Shown here piece after piece: positions 25,204 through 34,511 of a stretch of 64,000 nucleotides of DNA (position 1 is its first letter; each line of letters opens with the position of its first letter). The translations under genes and the position numbers were made by a program. The notes under the pieces were generated by a model. The model saw nothing but the letters and a program-made list of their open reading frames with translations. It was not told the origin of the DNA and did not search any database. Source of the stretch: Streptomyces sp. 3214.6 (GTDB lineage: Bacteria; Actinomycetota; Actinomycetes; Streptomycetales; Streptomycetaceae); NCBI RefSeq assembly GCF_900129855.1, contig NZ_LT670819.1, forward strand, positions 868,001-932,000, in the 5' to 3' direction.

Positions 25204-26097
25204 TCACTTCAGCGACGACACGTATTCGGACCAGTTTGCGCCGGCGAGGGTGGCCCAGCGTTCGGCTGTCTTGGGGTGGATGCCGAGCAGGTCAGCGATG
25301 ACCATGGGCGGCAGGTCGGCCAGGGCGTCCATCATGGCTGTGTTCCGAGCTGCGCGGGCGGGCAGACCATGGTGTCTCAGGGTGTCGGCGAGGCCGAGGG
25401 GGTTACGCGAGCGTCCAGGGCTTTGGCCGGGCAAGAGGTATCTACGTCCGGCCGTGGTGCTGTGCCGGAGCTGATCGTCAATGAGACGGGCGAGTTTCGG
25501 CGGGAGCACGAAGGGGTGCTGGTTGACCGCCAGGTAGGTGTGCTCCTGGTCGCGGCTGATGTGGTCCTCGGTGAGCTCGACGATCCGGGTCAAGGGAAGG
25601 GCGTAGAGACGGACGAGAGCAGCTGCCACGCGGACGTCCAAGGGCAACGCCGAGTCGTTCAGGCAGCGCACCAGCTCGTCTCGGGCTTCGTCCTCGGCTT
25701 GGAAGTGACCGGGGAGTTGAGAGGCTGCACGCTCGATGCGCAGATCGGCCGGGCAGAGGTGTCGGGCGGTGCTCCAGCGGAGGAAGGGAATGGAACGGGT
25801 GCGCAGGGTTGGCCTCTCGGACGCCCAGGTATCCAGATGCGGTTGCTGAATTCGACGAAGGCTCAGATGCTGCGAGTCGAGCCAGTTCAGGAAGTCGATG
25901 GCTGCAGCCACGTTGCCGCAGTCCCCTTTGTACGCGGCGTAGGTGTAACGGCCGCGGGCTGACCGTCGGCGGGCGTCGCGGATGATGTGCCATTCGGCGA
26001 ACGGACGGATGAGATTGGCATGCCGCGCTGGGAGTCCGGCTACGGTCCGGGCTACCCAGTTGGTGAGCAGAGCGAGGTTCTCATCGCGTGACGGCCC
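25204..26097 (-). pseudogene. site-specific integrase/recombinase-like gene, 5' end lost
   Basis: Down the minus strand from about 26090 runs a coherent protein: LALLTNWVARTVAGLPARHA, HIIRDARRRSARGRYT, AAIDFLNWLDSQHLSLR, LVRLYALPLTRIVELTEDHI, then RNTAMMDALADLPPMVIADL and ERWATLAGANWSEYVSSLK. It resembles the tyrosine-recombinase-like proteins common in Streptomyces accessory DNA. There is no start codon or ribosome site of its own: it begins exactly where the molybdopterin oxidoreductase fragment (26098-26489) stops matching, so its N terminus was lost in the fusion. Its 3' end (25277-25472) recurs at 16486-16683. It may still be translated from an out-of-frame start at 26151. Confidence 0.65.
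25277..25472 (-). repeat. direct repeat copy B (integrase 3' part)
   Basis: This matches 16486-16683 in the same orientation at about 90 percent identity by eye. Here the sequence is embedded in the long integrase frame and the frame is intact, so copy B is the parent-like copy. The two copies bracket about 8.6 kb of unrelated genes. Confidence 0.75.
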
Positions 26098-26489
26098 AGC
26101 AGTTCCCGCGAGCGGTCGACGATGCGCTCCTTCGCCGTGCCCCAGTCGCACTGCACCAGACGACCTCCCTCGCGGACCAGCGGCCTCGTCAGCCGGTCCG
26201 GTGAGGCATCGGCCTGCCAGCCGAAAAGGTCCTTCGGCCCCAGCCGGCCACGGTTGACACGGTCGTCCGCCCGCCCGCGCACCTCTGCCATGCGCCCGTC
26301 CATGACCGCGATGTCCATGGCATCACCGTCGGAATGCAGGACCGACGCGGCCTGCACCCAGCGCTGCACCTGGCCGGGTTCGACACCCGCCATGAGATAC
26401 GTGTCCACGCGCTCGGGCCACGGCTCGTCTCGGCCGTACGGGGTAAGGCTGCCCCAAGGCTGCGCGATCCGGTCCACCGAAGCGTCCAT
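26098..26489 (-). pseudogene. molybdopterin oxidoreductase, 5' fragment
   Basis: The true start of the split gene. ATG 26489 has GGGAGG five bases upstream and encodes MDASVDRIAQPWGSLTPYGR, then DEPWPERVDTYLMAGVEPGQ, WVQAASVLHSDGDAMDIAV, NRGRLGPKDLFGWQA and PDRLTRPLVREGGRLVQCDW, ending in IVDRSRELL. This is the N-terminal domain of a bacterial molybdopterin oxidoreductase. The segment that in most relatives holds the four Fe-S cysteines reads WVQAASVLHSDGDAMDI, with none, as in a subset of Streptomyces homologues. After RSRELL it switches to integrase sequence. The 3' half is at 15590-16484 on the same strand; a middle block of a few hundred residues is missing. Confidence 0.75.
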
Positions 26490-26560
26490 GTCAGCCTCCC
26501 AGCGACCACGGCGACAACCTGGCGCGCCGCCCGTCATCGGTACCCCCTGGTGCTGCCGCT

Positions 26561-26869
26561 CAACACCCCTACCTGGCGATCTCCCCCTGGGTCGTCGGGT
26601 TCAACGGAAGCAGCACGCTGACCGTGAACAACCTCGTCACGGGCATCGCCCTCGCGGTACTGGCCCTCGGCTTCGGATGGGTCTACGAGCGCACCTACGG
26701 AATGGGCTGGGTCGCGGCCGCGATCGGCGTCTGGACGATCATCGCTCCATGGGCCGTCTCCGGCGCCCCTGATACGACGAAGGTCGTCGTCGGCAACGTC
26801 ATCACCGGAGCGGTGGCCATTGTGCTGGGGCTGACAACGATGGTGCTGGAGCGCATGCAGCGCACCTGA
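26561..26869 (+). pseudogene. SPW-repeat membrane protein, 5'-truncated
   Basis: The frame reads YLAISPWVVGFNGSSTLTVN, then LVTGIALAVLALGFGWVY, and later GVWTIIAPWAVSGAP and VVVGNVITGAVAIVLGLTT. These are the paired SPW motifs and membrane helices of the small SPW-repeat family. The N-terminal helix and any start codon are missing: no ATG or GTG with a ribosome site occurs in frame before 26624, where a GTG could give an 81-residue product lacking the first SPW motif. It lies just past the molybdopterin oxidoreductase start and is divergent from it, which suits loss of both 5' regions in the same rearrangement. Confidence 0.6.
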
Positions 26870-26891
26870 GACACCGAGGCCGGCCGGGCGG

Positions 26892-27593
26892 TCAGCAGTC
26901 GATCGGGGGGAGAGGGGAGTCGTCGAGGCTTGTCGCCAGCCACTGCTCGACGGCGGTGATGTGGACGGTCGCGGCGGAGGCTGCCAGCAGCGCATCGCGT
27001 GCCTGGAGAGCGCGCAGGATCTCCTCGTGGTCCTGGTGGGCGCTTTCCAGGGCGTCACGCGTGCGGCTGCCTCTGACGATGCGAACCCGCTGGGTGCGGG
27101 TGGAGAGCACCTGGAGCAGCATCGAGAGGACCGGGTTGGCCACGGCTTCGACGATGCGCAGGTGGAAGGCGATGTCGTGGGCGACGAACTCGTCGACCGT
27201 GGCGGCGGAGCGGCACCGGTCGAGGATGTCGCGGAGTTCCTGGAGGTCCCGCGGCTGCAGTACGGCCGCGGCCAGCCCGGTCGCCTGGGATTCGAGGAAT
27301 CTGCGCACCTGGAGCAGTTGCAGGGCGGTGCGCCCCTGGGAGACGTCGGCGGCGAAGGACAGCGTCTCGAGCAGGAGGTGGGGCTCCAGGCTGGAGACAT
27401 AGGTGCCGTCGCCCTGCCGGGCGACCAGGATCCGCATCGCGGTCAGTGCCCGGACGGCTTCACGCAGCGAATTGCGGGACAGGCCGAGCTGTCCGGCGAG
27501 GAGGTCCTCCCTGGGCAGGCGGGAGCCGGGCGCGAGTTCGCCGGCGACGATCATCGCCTTGATCTTGTCCATCGCCTCGTCGGTCAGTGCCAC
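26892..27593 (-). CDS. FadR-subfamily GntR regulator, probable L-fucose regulator
   Basis: A 233-residue regulator. The winged helix (about 1-70) includes ELAPGSRLPREDLLAGQLGL and SRNSLREAVRALTAMRIL. The all-helical FCD ligand domain (about 90-220) has FVAHDIAFHLRIVEAVANPV and HQDHEEILRALQARD, supplying the Asp/His metal-site residues. GTG 27593 with GAGAGGCACCCTC upstream is the start. It follows the ABC permease by 92 bases on the same strand and so is last in the transporter operon. FCD regulators commonly sense sugar acids; here a fucose or fuconate intermediate is likely. The repeated CATCGGAGG-type motif is its candidate operator. Confidence 0.88.
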   Translation of the reverse strand: MALTDEAMDKIKAMIVAGELAPGSRLPREDLLAGQLGLSRNSLREAVRALTAMRILVARQGDGTYVSSLEPHLLLETLSFAADVSQGRTALQLLQVRRFLESQATGLAAAVLQPRDLQELRDILDRCRSAATVDEFVAHDIAFHLRIVEAVANPVLSMLLQVLSTRTQRVRIVRGSRTRDALESAHQDHEEILRALQARDALLAASAATVHITAVEQWLATSLDDSPLPPIDC

Positions 27594-27685
27594 GAGGGTG
27601 CCTCTCTGTGCGGAGTGCGTGGGGGGCCTTCGGGCTCCGCCCGGTGCACCTGAGGGCGCCGGGCGGAGCCGCCGTGAGCCGGCGT

Positions 27686-28729
27686 CTACTCCTGCTTCTC
27701 GCCGGAGGCGAAGCGGGAGATGATCAGCGCGACGATGATGATCGCGCCGTTGAGGAACTGGTTCCACAGCGGCGGCACCCCCGCCAGCGTCATCACGTTG
27801 ACGACCAGCTGCAGGGTGAGCACACCGGTGAGGGCGCCGAACACGGAGCCCTTGCCGCCGTTGAGACTGACCCCGCCGATGACGGTCGCCGCGAAGACCT
27901 GGAAGATCCAGCCGCTGCCCTGGGTGGCGGAGATGGAACCGTAGTGACCGCTGTAGAGGATGCCCGCGAACGCGGCCAGCAGGCTGCCGATGATGAGGAC
28001 GACCCAGACGATCCGGTCGACGCGGATGCCCGCGGTGCGCGCCGCCTCCGCGTTGCCGCCGATCGCGTACAGCGCCCGTCCGTGCCGCAGCCAGGCCAGC
28101 GCGCTGCCGCCGATCGCGAAGAGCAGCCCGCACACCCAGATCGCGGCGGGCATCCCCAGCCAGGACGCCTTGCCCAGGTAGGTGAAGGAAGAGGGCAGTT
28201 CGACGATGGACTGGCCCTCGGACAGGGCGACTTGGAGGCCGCGCAGCATGGTCAGGGCGCCGAGGGTGACGATGAAGCCGTTGAGCCGCAGCTTGAGGAT
28301 GAGGAAGCCGTTGACGGCGCCGATCGCCGCGCCCACCAGCAGGCAGAGCGGGACCGCCATCCATTCGGGAAACAGACCGAGGCCCGTGAAGCGCCCGCCG
28401 CTGGAGGGCAGTACGAGCCACACGGCAATGACCGGAGCGACGCCGATGGTCGACTCCAGGGACAGGTCCATCCGCCCGCTGATGAGGATGAAGGTGGTGG
28501 CGAGCACGAGCAGGCTCAGCTCGGTGGACTGCTGGGCCACGCCGATGAGGTTGTCGGCGGTGAGGAAGGCCGGCGAGACGATGAACCCGATCAGCATCAG
28601 GACCAGGATCGCCGGGACGAGGGACAGCTCACGGAAGCGGCCGAGGTCGACCCGGCGGCGGGCGGTGTCCGCGGTGGCCGGCTCCGCCGCGCTCGCGGTG
28701 GACTCGGTGAGATCTGTGGTGGCGGACAT
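27686..28729 (-). CDS. sugar ABC transporter permease (RbsC type)
   Basis: A 347-residue integral membrane protein with about ten hydrophobic segments and a 35-residue cytoplasmic N-terminal tail. It matches the monosaccharide permease family: ILISGRMDLSLESTIGVAPV, LNGFIVTLGALTMLRGLQ, ALYAIGGNAEAARTAGI and VFAATVIGGVSLNGGKGSV. It would form the homodimeric channel for a pentose/hexose ABC importer. It starts two bases after the ATPase stop (28732), so they are one operon. The context of fuconate-pathway genes makes L-fucose the likely cargo; other sugars cannot be excluded. Confidence 0.9.
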   Translation of the reverse strand: MSATTDLTESTASAAEPATADTARRRVDLGRFRELSLVPAILVLMLIGFIVSPAFLTADNLIGVAQQSTELSLLVLATTFILISGRMDLSLESTIGVAPVIAVWLVLPSSGGRFTGLGLFPEWMAVPLCLLVGAAIGAVNGFLILKLRLNGFIVTLGALTMLRGLQVALSEGQSIVELPSSFTYLGKASWLGMPAAIWVCGLLFAIGGSALAWLRHGRALYAIGGNAEAARTAGIRVDRIVWVVLIIGSLLAAFAGILYSGHYGSISATQGSGWIFQVFAATVIGGVSLNGGKGSVFGALTGVLTLQLVVNVMTLAGVPPLWNQFLNGAIIIVALIISRFASGEKQE

Positions 28730-28731
28730 GA

Positions 28732-30315
28732 CTACCTTCCGTGCTCGTCGGTGCCGGATGCGATGGATGCGGTGGTGGTGCCGACGCCTTCCATGGCGGC
28801 GACGACGTGTTCGTCCTTCCAGCCGCCGGCGAACTCGGCGACCGCCCGGCCGTGGAACATGACGACGACCCGGTCGCAGACCCTGAGGTCGTCGAGTTCG
28901 TCGGAGACGATCAGCGCGGCCTTGCCCCCGTCGGCGATCTGCCGGATCCTGCCGAGCAGGAACTCCTTGGACTTGACGTCCACGCCGTTGGTGGGGCGGA
29001 TGGCCACCAGGACGTGGGGGTCGGTGGCCAGGGCGCGGGCGACGACGACCTTCTGCTGGTTGCCGCCGGACAGGGCGGACACCGGGGTGGCGGCCCCCGG
29101 CGTCTTGATGTCGAGGTCCCGGATCATGCGCCCGGCGAAGGCCCTGGTCCGCGCCGGCAGCACGGTGCCGAACGGGCCGAGCTGGTCGGTGACGGTGAGG
29201 GTGGCGTTCTCCGCCACGCTGCGGTTGTTGACCAGCCCCTGGAGGTGGCGGTCCTCGGGGACGAACCCGACCCCGGCGGCGAGGGCGGACGGCACACTGC
29301 CGGTGCGCACGTTCCTGCCGCCTACCGAGATCCTGCCGTCCTCGGCCCGGTGGAGACCGGCGACCGCCTCGCCCACCTGCACGTTGCCGCTGGCCGTCGC
29401 TCCGGCGAGGCCGACCACCTCACCGGAGCGGACCGACAGGGACAGGTCCTGGCAGGCGCCGGACAGCGTCAGGCCGTCGATCGCCAGCAGCTCCGCGCCA
29501 CCGGTCCGCGCCGTCGAGGGCCCGCTCACGACGGCGCTGCCCGAGGAGGCGGACTCCCCCGTCATCGCCTCCACCAGGTCCTGGTGGCCCAGTTCGGCCA
29601 CGGGCGCGGTCAGGATGTGGGCCGCGTCGCGGTAGACCGTGACCGTGCTGCAGAGGTCGTACACCTCTTGCAGGTGGTGGGAGATGAACAGGAAGGCGAC
29701 CCCCTGGTCCCGGAGGTCCCGGAGCTTGTCGAAGAGGCGGCCGATGCCGCGGGCGTCGAGCTTCGCGGTCGGCTCGTCGAGGATGATGAAGCGGGCGCCG
29801 AAGGACAGCGCGCGGGCGATCTCCACGAACTGCCGCTGCTCGACCGTCAGGTCCTTCGCCCGCGCGGCCGGGTCGACAGCCACCCCGTACTCACCGAGCA
29901 ACTCCTCGGCGCGCAGGCGGAGTTGCTTCCAGCGGATGGGCTGTGCCGCTCCGACGCTCTGCCGGTTCAGGAAGAGGTTCTCGGCGACGGTCAGCTCACC
30001 GATGATCGTGGAGCGCTGGTAGACGCAGGCGACGCGGGAACGCCAGGCGTCGATGTCGCCGAAGGCGGGTGCCGCCTCGCCGGAGAAGCGCAGGGAACCG
30101 GTGTCGGGCTGCTGGAGACCGGTGAGGATGGACACGAGCGTCGACTTGCCGGCGCCGTTGCGTCCCACCAGGGCGTGCGACTCGCCCGCTGCGATGGTGA
30201 TGCGTGCGTCGCGCAGAGCGACGGTCGCGCCGAACCGTTTGCTGATGCCGGTCGCCTCGGCCACCGGGGCCGGGCGCTCGGAGCCGGTCGCCGGGGCGGT
30301 CGCGGTGTCCGCCAT
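28732..30315 (-). CDS. sugar ABC transporter ATP-binding protein (RbsA type)
   Basis: A 527-residue double ABC protein. The first domain has Walker A GRNGAGKST, signature-like LTVEQRQFVEIA, Walker B FIILDEPTAKLD and the switch His in FLFISHHL. The second has a degraded Walker A (GLAGATASGNVQ), an intact signature LSGGNQQKVVVA and a degraded Walker B (VLVAIRPTNGVD), so only one site is likely to hydrolyse ATP, as in ribose-type transporters. ATG 30315 follows AAGGACGGTATCCCC. It sits between the binding protein and the permease. Confidence 0.92.
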   Translation of the reverse strand: MADTATAPATGSERPAPVAEATGISKRFGATVALRDARITIAAGESHALVGRNGAGKSTLVSILTGLQQPDTGSLRFSGEAAPAFGDIDAWRSRVACVYQRSTIIGELTVAENLFLNRQSVGAAQPIRWKQLRLRAEELLGEYGVAVDPAARAKDLTVEQRQFVEIARALSFGARFIILDEPTAKLDARGIGRLFDKLRDLRDQGVAFLFISHHLQEVYDLCSTVTVYRDAAHILTAPVAELGHQDLVEAMTGESASSGSAVVSGPSTARTGGAELLAIDGLTLSGACQDLSLSVRSGEVVGLAGATASGNVQVGEAVAGLHRAEDGRISVGGRNVRTGSVPSALAAGVGFVPEDRHLQGLVNNRSVAENATLTVTDQLGPFGTVLPARTRAFAGRMIRDLDIKTPGAATPVSALSGGNQQKVVVARALATDPHVLVAIRPTNGVDVKSKEFLLGRIRQIADGGKAALIVSDELDDLRVCDRVVVMFHGRAVAEFAGGWKDEHVVAAMEGVGTTTASIASGTDEHGR

Positions 30316-30372
30316 GGGGATACCGTCCTTCGTGTGCGGAGGTGGGGCGGGGAACGCGGGTGTGACGCGCTG

Positions 30373-30400
30373 GGGAGAGAGGGGACAGCCCGTCTCTCCG
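30373..30400 (-). terminator. hairpin between binding-protein and ATPase genes
   Basis: GGAGAGA (30374-30380) and TCTCTCC (30393-30399) form a 7-bp stem in the 110-base gap between the binding protein stop and the ATPase start. Such hairpins after the first cistron commonly stabilise the binding-protein mRNA and reduce downstream expression; there is no T-run. Confidence 0.4.
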
Positions 30401-30425
30401 CACCGCGGGCGTGAGCTGCCGGCCG

Positions 30426-31475
30426 TCAGCCGACGTTGTTGCCCCACAGGGTCTTGTCGTCCACGTTGTCCTTGGTGACCAGCGGCGCCGGCAGCTGGTC
30501 CTCCAGGCCGTTCGGGATCTTGACGATGGTGGAGCCGTGGTCGGTCGCACCCGGCTTGAAGGTCTTGCCCTCGGCGGCGGCCTTCGCGTAGTACAGCGCG
30601 TACTTGGCGTAGAGGTCGGCGGGCTGGGAGACGGTGGCGTCGATCTGGCCCTTGCGGATGGCGTCGAACTCCTGCGGGATGCCGTCGTTGGAGATGATCG
30701 AGATGTGCCCCGGCTGGCCGGCCGGCTTGAGCAGCTTCTTCTGCTCCAGCAGTGCGAGGGTGGGCTGCAGGAAGACGCCGCCGGCCTGCATGTAGATGCC
30801 GTTCAGGTCCGGGTGCTGGGCCAGCAGCGACTGCAGCTTGGCGGAGGCCACGTCGCCCTTCCAGTCGGTGGGCAGCTCGAACACCTTGATGCCGGGGAAC
30901 TTCTGCTTCATGCACGCGGCGAACGCCTCGGAGCGGTCGCGCCCGTTGATGGAGTCCAGGGCGCCCTGCAGCTCGGCCACCTTGCCCTTCCCGCCCAGCT
31001 GCTTGCCGAGGAACTCGCACGCCTTCGTGCCGTACGCCCGGTTGTCGGCGCGGACCACCATGTAGACGTCGCCCTTGTCGGGACGGGTGTCGACACTGAC
31101 CACCGGGATCTTCTTCGACGCCAGGGTGTCCAGCGTGGAGGCGATGGCACCGGTGTCCTGCGGCGCCATGACGACCGCCTTGGCACCCGTGTTCTCGAAC
31201 ACCTGCACATTGGCCACCAGCTTGGTGACGTCGTTCTGCGAGTTGCTCAGCGGCAGCGCGTTGACGCCGTCCGACTTGATGTCCTTCTTCAGGTACTGGG
31301 CGTAGGAGTTCCAGAAGTCGGAGTCGGAACGCGGCAGGTCGATCCCGATGGCCGGCTTGTCACTGCCGGAGCCGACCGCGTCGGCACTCTCACGGTTGCA
31401 CGCGGTGGCGAGCGACATCGCCGCGAGGACGGCAGTGACGGCTGCGGCGGTGGAGCGGGTGCGAGCGAGCTTCAT
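30426..31475 (-). CDS. sugar ABC transporter substrate-binding lipoprotein
   Basis: A 349-residue periplasmic-binding-protein-like lipoprotein. The signal peptide ends in LATAC with the lipid-modified Cys at 26. The mature part has the two-domain fold of RbsB-like proteins: AIGIDLPRSDSDFWNSYA, then GAKAVVMAPQDTGAI, PVVSVDTRPDKG and LNGIYMQAGGV. It would capture a monosaccharide outside the membrane and deliver it to the RbsC/RbsA pair encoded downstream. It is the first gene of the operon and faces away from the fuconate-pathway operon across an 826-base control region. Confidence 0.9.
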   Translation of the reverse strand: MKLARTRSTAAAVTAVLAAMSLATACNRESADAVGSGSDKPAIGIDLPRSDSDFWNSYAQYLKKDIKSDGVNALPLSNSQNDVTKLVANVQVFENTGAKAVVMAPQDTGAIASTLDTLASKKIPVVSVDTRPDKGDVYMVVRADNRAYGTKACEFLGKQLGGKGKVAELQGALDSINGRDRSEAFAACMKQKFPGIKVFELPTDWKGDVASAKLQSLLAQHPDLNGIYMQAGGVFLQPTLALLEQKKLLKPAGQPGHISIISNDGIPQEFDAIRKGQIDATVSQPADLYAKYALYYAKAAAEGKTFKPGATDHGSTIVKIPNGLEDQLPAPLVTKDNVDDKTLWGNNVG

Positions 31476-32301
31476 GACCGTGTTCTCTCTTCAGGCAGGG
31501 CGGGGAGCCGCCGGGCGACGGTGGAGGATGGCGTACTCGCCTGCGGGGGAAGGACGAGGCGGCCGGCCGGGCAGGCCGCGGATCCGGCACAGAGCACATG
31601 CGGACCGCGTCTGACGGGGGCGTGAGTGAGGGTCAGCCAGAGCGACGTAGGGGACCGAACGGCCGCACGGTGTGAGTCGTACACGGACACCGGATCGTGC
31701 GGCCATTCCTCCGATGTATCTCGGACGTCGAGGACGTTACGACGGCGTTGCCGAAGTTGACAAGAGTCAGCCCCCACGGATTTGCGGGACATCGGACCAT
31801 GGGACACCACGGGCCCGCCCAGGCGTCCTCGGCCGCCTGCCATACCCACTTCCCACCTGGACTTATATCGATTCGCCGGGGCTCGGGCCACGAAGCGACA
31901 ACGGCTCACAATTCGGCAACGGCGCCCATCCGGGACGCTCGGCGGTGGCTCTCCAGGAGGGCACGAGGGAGCGTCTCACCCCTCCGAGACCAGGAGATCC
32001 ATCAGACACACCCTGCCCTCATCAGGGAAGACGACTGCGTGAGCACCCTCCGGATTCATCGGAGGAAGGAGTTGCATCCGGCCCTGCCCCACGGCCACAG
32101 CTGCACATTTCGACCACTCGGACGAGGCGGAACCACCGCGACGGTCACATACATCCGAGGTCTCCATTGTCAGTCGGCCCTTCTGCGTCTACAGTCACCG
32201 TGCCGCCATACCTCCGATGACTGCGGTGGGCGCAGATGGCGGCGCAGCCCGTACGGCCGATCACCCCCTCAACGAACCACCCATGGCAAGGGAGCTGTCC
32301 A
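31476..32301. promoter_or_regulatory. divergent control region of the fucose locus with repeated CATCGGAGG motif
   Basis: No gene is supportable in these 826 bases. A motif recurs: ATACATCGGAGGAAT on the minus strand at 31705-31719; CATCGGAGG at 32057-32065; ATACATCCGAGG at 32149-32160; and CATCGGAGG on the minus strand at 32211-32219. A related CATCGGATGG lies upstream of the fucosidase (38504-38513). The sites lie between two divergent operons, as expected for a shared regulator. The GntR protein encoded at 26892-27593 is the natural candidate. The FAH-type gene start is preceded by CAAGGGAGCTGTCCA. Confidence 0.55.
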
Positions 32302-33153
32302 GTGAAACTGCTACGAGTCGGCGCGCCCGGCGAGGAGCGGCCCGCCGTCCGCACCGACGACGGTCGGCTGCTGGACCTGTCCTCCGTGGCCTCCGACATC
32401 GACGGCGTCTTCCTCGCCGGCAACGGTGTCGACCGGGCCCGTGCGGCGGTCGCGGCGGGCGAGCTGCCCGAACTGGACCCGGACGGTCTGCGGATCGGCG
32501 CACCGGTCGCCCGTCCCGGAAAGATCGTCTGCGTCGGCCTGAACTACCGCGACCACGCCGCCGAGACCGGCGCGCCGATCCCGCCACGTCCGGTGGTGTT
32601 CATGAAGGACCCGGGCACGGTGGTCGGCCCGTACGACGAGGTGCTCGTCCCGCGCGGCTCGGTGAAGACCGACTGGGAGGTCGAGCTCGCGGTCGTCATC
32701 GGCCGCCGGGCCCGCTACCTCGACGGACCGCGGGCCGCGCGTGACGTGATCGCGGGGTACGCGATCAGTCATGACGTCTCGGAGCGCGAGTTCCAGCTGG
32801 AGTACTCACCTCAGTGGGACCTCGGCAAGTCCTGCGAGACCTTCAACCCGCTCGGACCGTGGCTGGTGACCGCCGACGAGGTCGGCGATCCGCAGGATCT
32901 CGGGCTGCACCTGAGCGTCAACGGCGTGCAGCGGCAGGACGGCCACACCAGCGACATGATCTTCCCCGTGGACCACATCGTGTCCTACCTGAGCCAGTAC
33001 ATGGTTCTCGAGCCGGGCGACGTGATCAACACCGGTACGCCCGCAGGCGTGGCCCTCGGCCTGCCCGGCACGCCCTTCCTCCGCCCCGGCGACACCGTCG
33101 AGCTGTCCGTCGACGGGCTCGGCAGCCAGCGCCAGACCTTCGGCCAAGCGTGA
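32302..33153 (+). CDS. fumarylacetoacetate hydrolase family protein, probable 2,4-diketo-3-deoxy-L-fuconate hydrolase
   Basis: A 283-residue FAH-fold enzyme. Conserved features include [31 protein letters not shown], the metal ligands in [15 protein letters not shown] (Glu, Glu) and the Asp of [13 protein letters not shown], and [12 protein letters not shown]. In bacterial non-phosphorylative L-fucose degradation an FAH-family enzyme splits 2,4-diketo-3-deoxy-L-fuconate into pyruvate and L-lactate. The neighbouring genes provide the preceding steps, so this is the favoured role. GTG 32302 has a good ribosome site; the longer frame from 32236 has none. It is first in a four-gene operon. Confidence 0.82.
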   Translation: MKLLRVGAPGEERPAVRTDDGRLLDLSSVASDIDGVFLAGNGVDRARAAVAAGELPELDPDGLRIGAPVARPGKIVCVGLNYRDHAAETGAPIPPRPVVFMKDPGTVVGPYDEVLVPRGSVKTDWEVELAVVIGRRARYLDGPRAARDVIAGYAISHDVSEREFQLEYSPQWDLGKSCETFNPLGPWLVTADEVGDPQDLGLHLSVNGVQRQDGHTSDMIFPVDHIVSYLSQYMVLEPGDVINTGTPAGVALGLPGTPFLRPGDTVELSVDGLGSQRQTFGQA

Positions 33154-33164
33154 AAGGCATTCCC

Positions 33165-34511
33165 TTGACTGCAACCTCCGCCCGGATCGCCCGGATCACC
33201 GCGGTCGACACCTTCGACGTCCGCTTCCCCACCTCGCGGGAACTGGACGGCTCCGACGCGATGAACCCGGACCCCGACTACTCCGCCGCCTACGTGGTGC
33301 TGCGCACGGACGCCGGCGACGGTCTGGAAGGCCACGGCTTCACGTTCACCATCGGACGCGGCAACGACGTCCAGGTCGCCGCGATCGGGGCTCTGCGCCC
33401 CCATATCGTGGGCCGTTCCGTCCAGGAACTGTGCGCCGACCCGGGCTCGCTCAGCCGGGACCTGATCGGCGACAGCCAACTGCGCTGGCTCGGCCCCGAG
33501 AAGGGCGTGATGCACATGGCGATCGGCGCCGTCGTCAACGCCGTATGGGACCTCGCGGCCAAGCGGGAGGGCAAGCCGCTGTGGCAGCTGCTCGCCCATG
33601 CCTCGCCCGAGTGGCTGGTCTCCCAGGTCGACTTCCGCTACATCGCCGACGCCCTCACCCCCGAGGAGGCCCTCACCCTGCTGCGCGAGGGCCGGGCGGG
33701 GCTCGCGCAGCGCGAGGCGATCCTGCTGGAGCGCGGCTACCCCGGCTACACCACCTCACCCGGCTGGCTCGGGTACTCCGACGACAAGCTCACCCGGCTG
33801 GCCAAGCAGGCCGTCGCCGACGGTTTCACCCAGATCAAGCTCAAGGTCGGCGCCGACCTGGCCGACGACGTCCGACGACTGCGCACCGCCCGCAAGGCCG
33901 TCGGCGACGGCATCCGCATCGCCATCGACGCCAACCAGCGGTGGAACGTCGGCGAGGCGATCGAGTGGACCAAGGCGCTCGCCGACTTCGACCCGTACTG
34001 GATCGAGGAGCCCACCAGCCCCGACGACATCCTCGGACACGCGACCGTACGCCGGGCGGTGGCGCCGGTGAAGGTCGCCACCGGTGAGCACGTGCAGAAC
34101 CGCATCGTCTTCAAGCAGCTTCTCCAGGCCGGCGCCATCGACGTCCTGCAGATCGACGCGGCCCGGGTCGGCGGGGTGAACGAGAACATCGCGATCCTGC
34201 TGCTCGCCGCCAAGTTCGGGGTGCCGGTGTGCCCGCACGCCGGCGGAGTGGGGCTGTGCGAGCTGGTGCAGCACCTGTCGATGTTCGACTACCTGGCCCT
34301 GTCCGGCACGACCGAGAACCGCGTCATCGAGTTCGTCGACCACCTCCACGAGCACTTCACCGCGCCCGTGGTGATCCGCGACGGCCACTACACCGCGCCG
34401 CTCGCCCCCGGCTTCTCCGCCACGATGCGCGAGGAGTCCATCGCCGAATACCGCTACCCGGACGGAACCTTCTGGGTAACCGACCGCGCAGGGCAGGAGG
34501 ACGCGGCATGA
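33165..34511 (+). CDS. L-fuconate dehydratase (enolase superfamily)
   Basis: A 448-residue enolase-superfamily enzyme. The N-terminal cap has [20 protein letters not shown] and [15 protein letters not shown], both typical of FucD. The barrel has the catalytic Lys pair in [11 protein letters not shown], metal ligands in [19 protein letters not shown] and VATGEH, and the His base in [11 protein letters not shown]. It dehydrates L-fuconate to 2-keto-3-deoxy-L-fuconate. The start is taken as TTG 33165 with AAAGG eight bases upstream; GTG 33150, overlapping the previous gene, is possible. It overlaps the next gene by four bases. Confidence 0.92.
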   Translation: MTATSARIARITAVDTFDVRFPTSRELDGSDAMNPDPDYSAAYVVLRTDAGDGLEGHGFTFTIGRGNDVQVAAIGALRPHIVGRSVQELCADPGSLSRDLIGDSQLRWLGPEKGVMHMAIGAVVNAVWDLAAKREGKPLWQLLAHASPEWLVSQVDFRYIADALTPEEALTLLREGRAGLAQREAILLERGYPGYTTSPGWLGYSDDKLTRLAKQAVADGFTQIKLKVGADLADDVRRLRTARKAVGDGIRIAIDANQRWNVGEAIEWTKALADFDPYWIEEPTSPDDILGHATVRRAVAPVKVATGEHVQNRIVFKQLLQAGAIDVLQIDAARVGGVNENIAILLLAAKFGVPVCPHAGGVGLCELVQHLSMFDYLALSGTTENRVIEFVDHLHEHFTAPVVIRDGHYTAPLAPGFSATMREESIAEYRYPDGTFWVTDRAGQEDAA

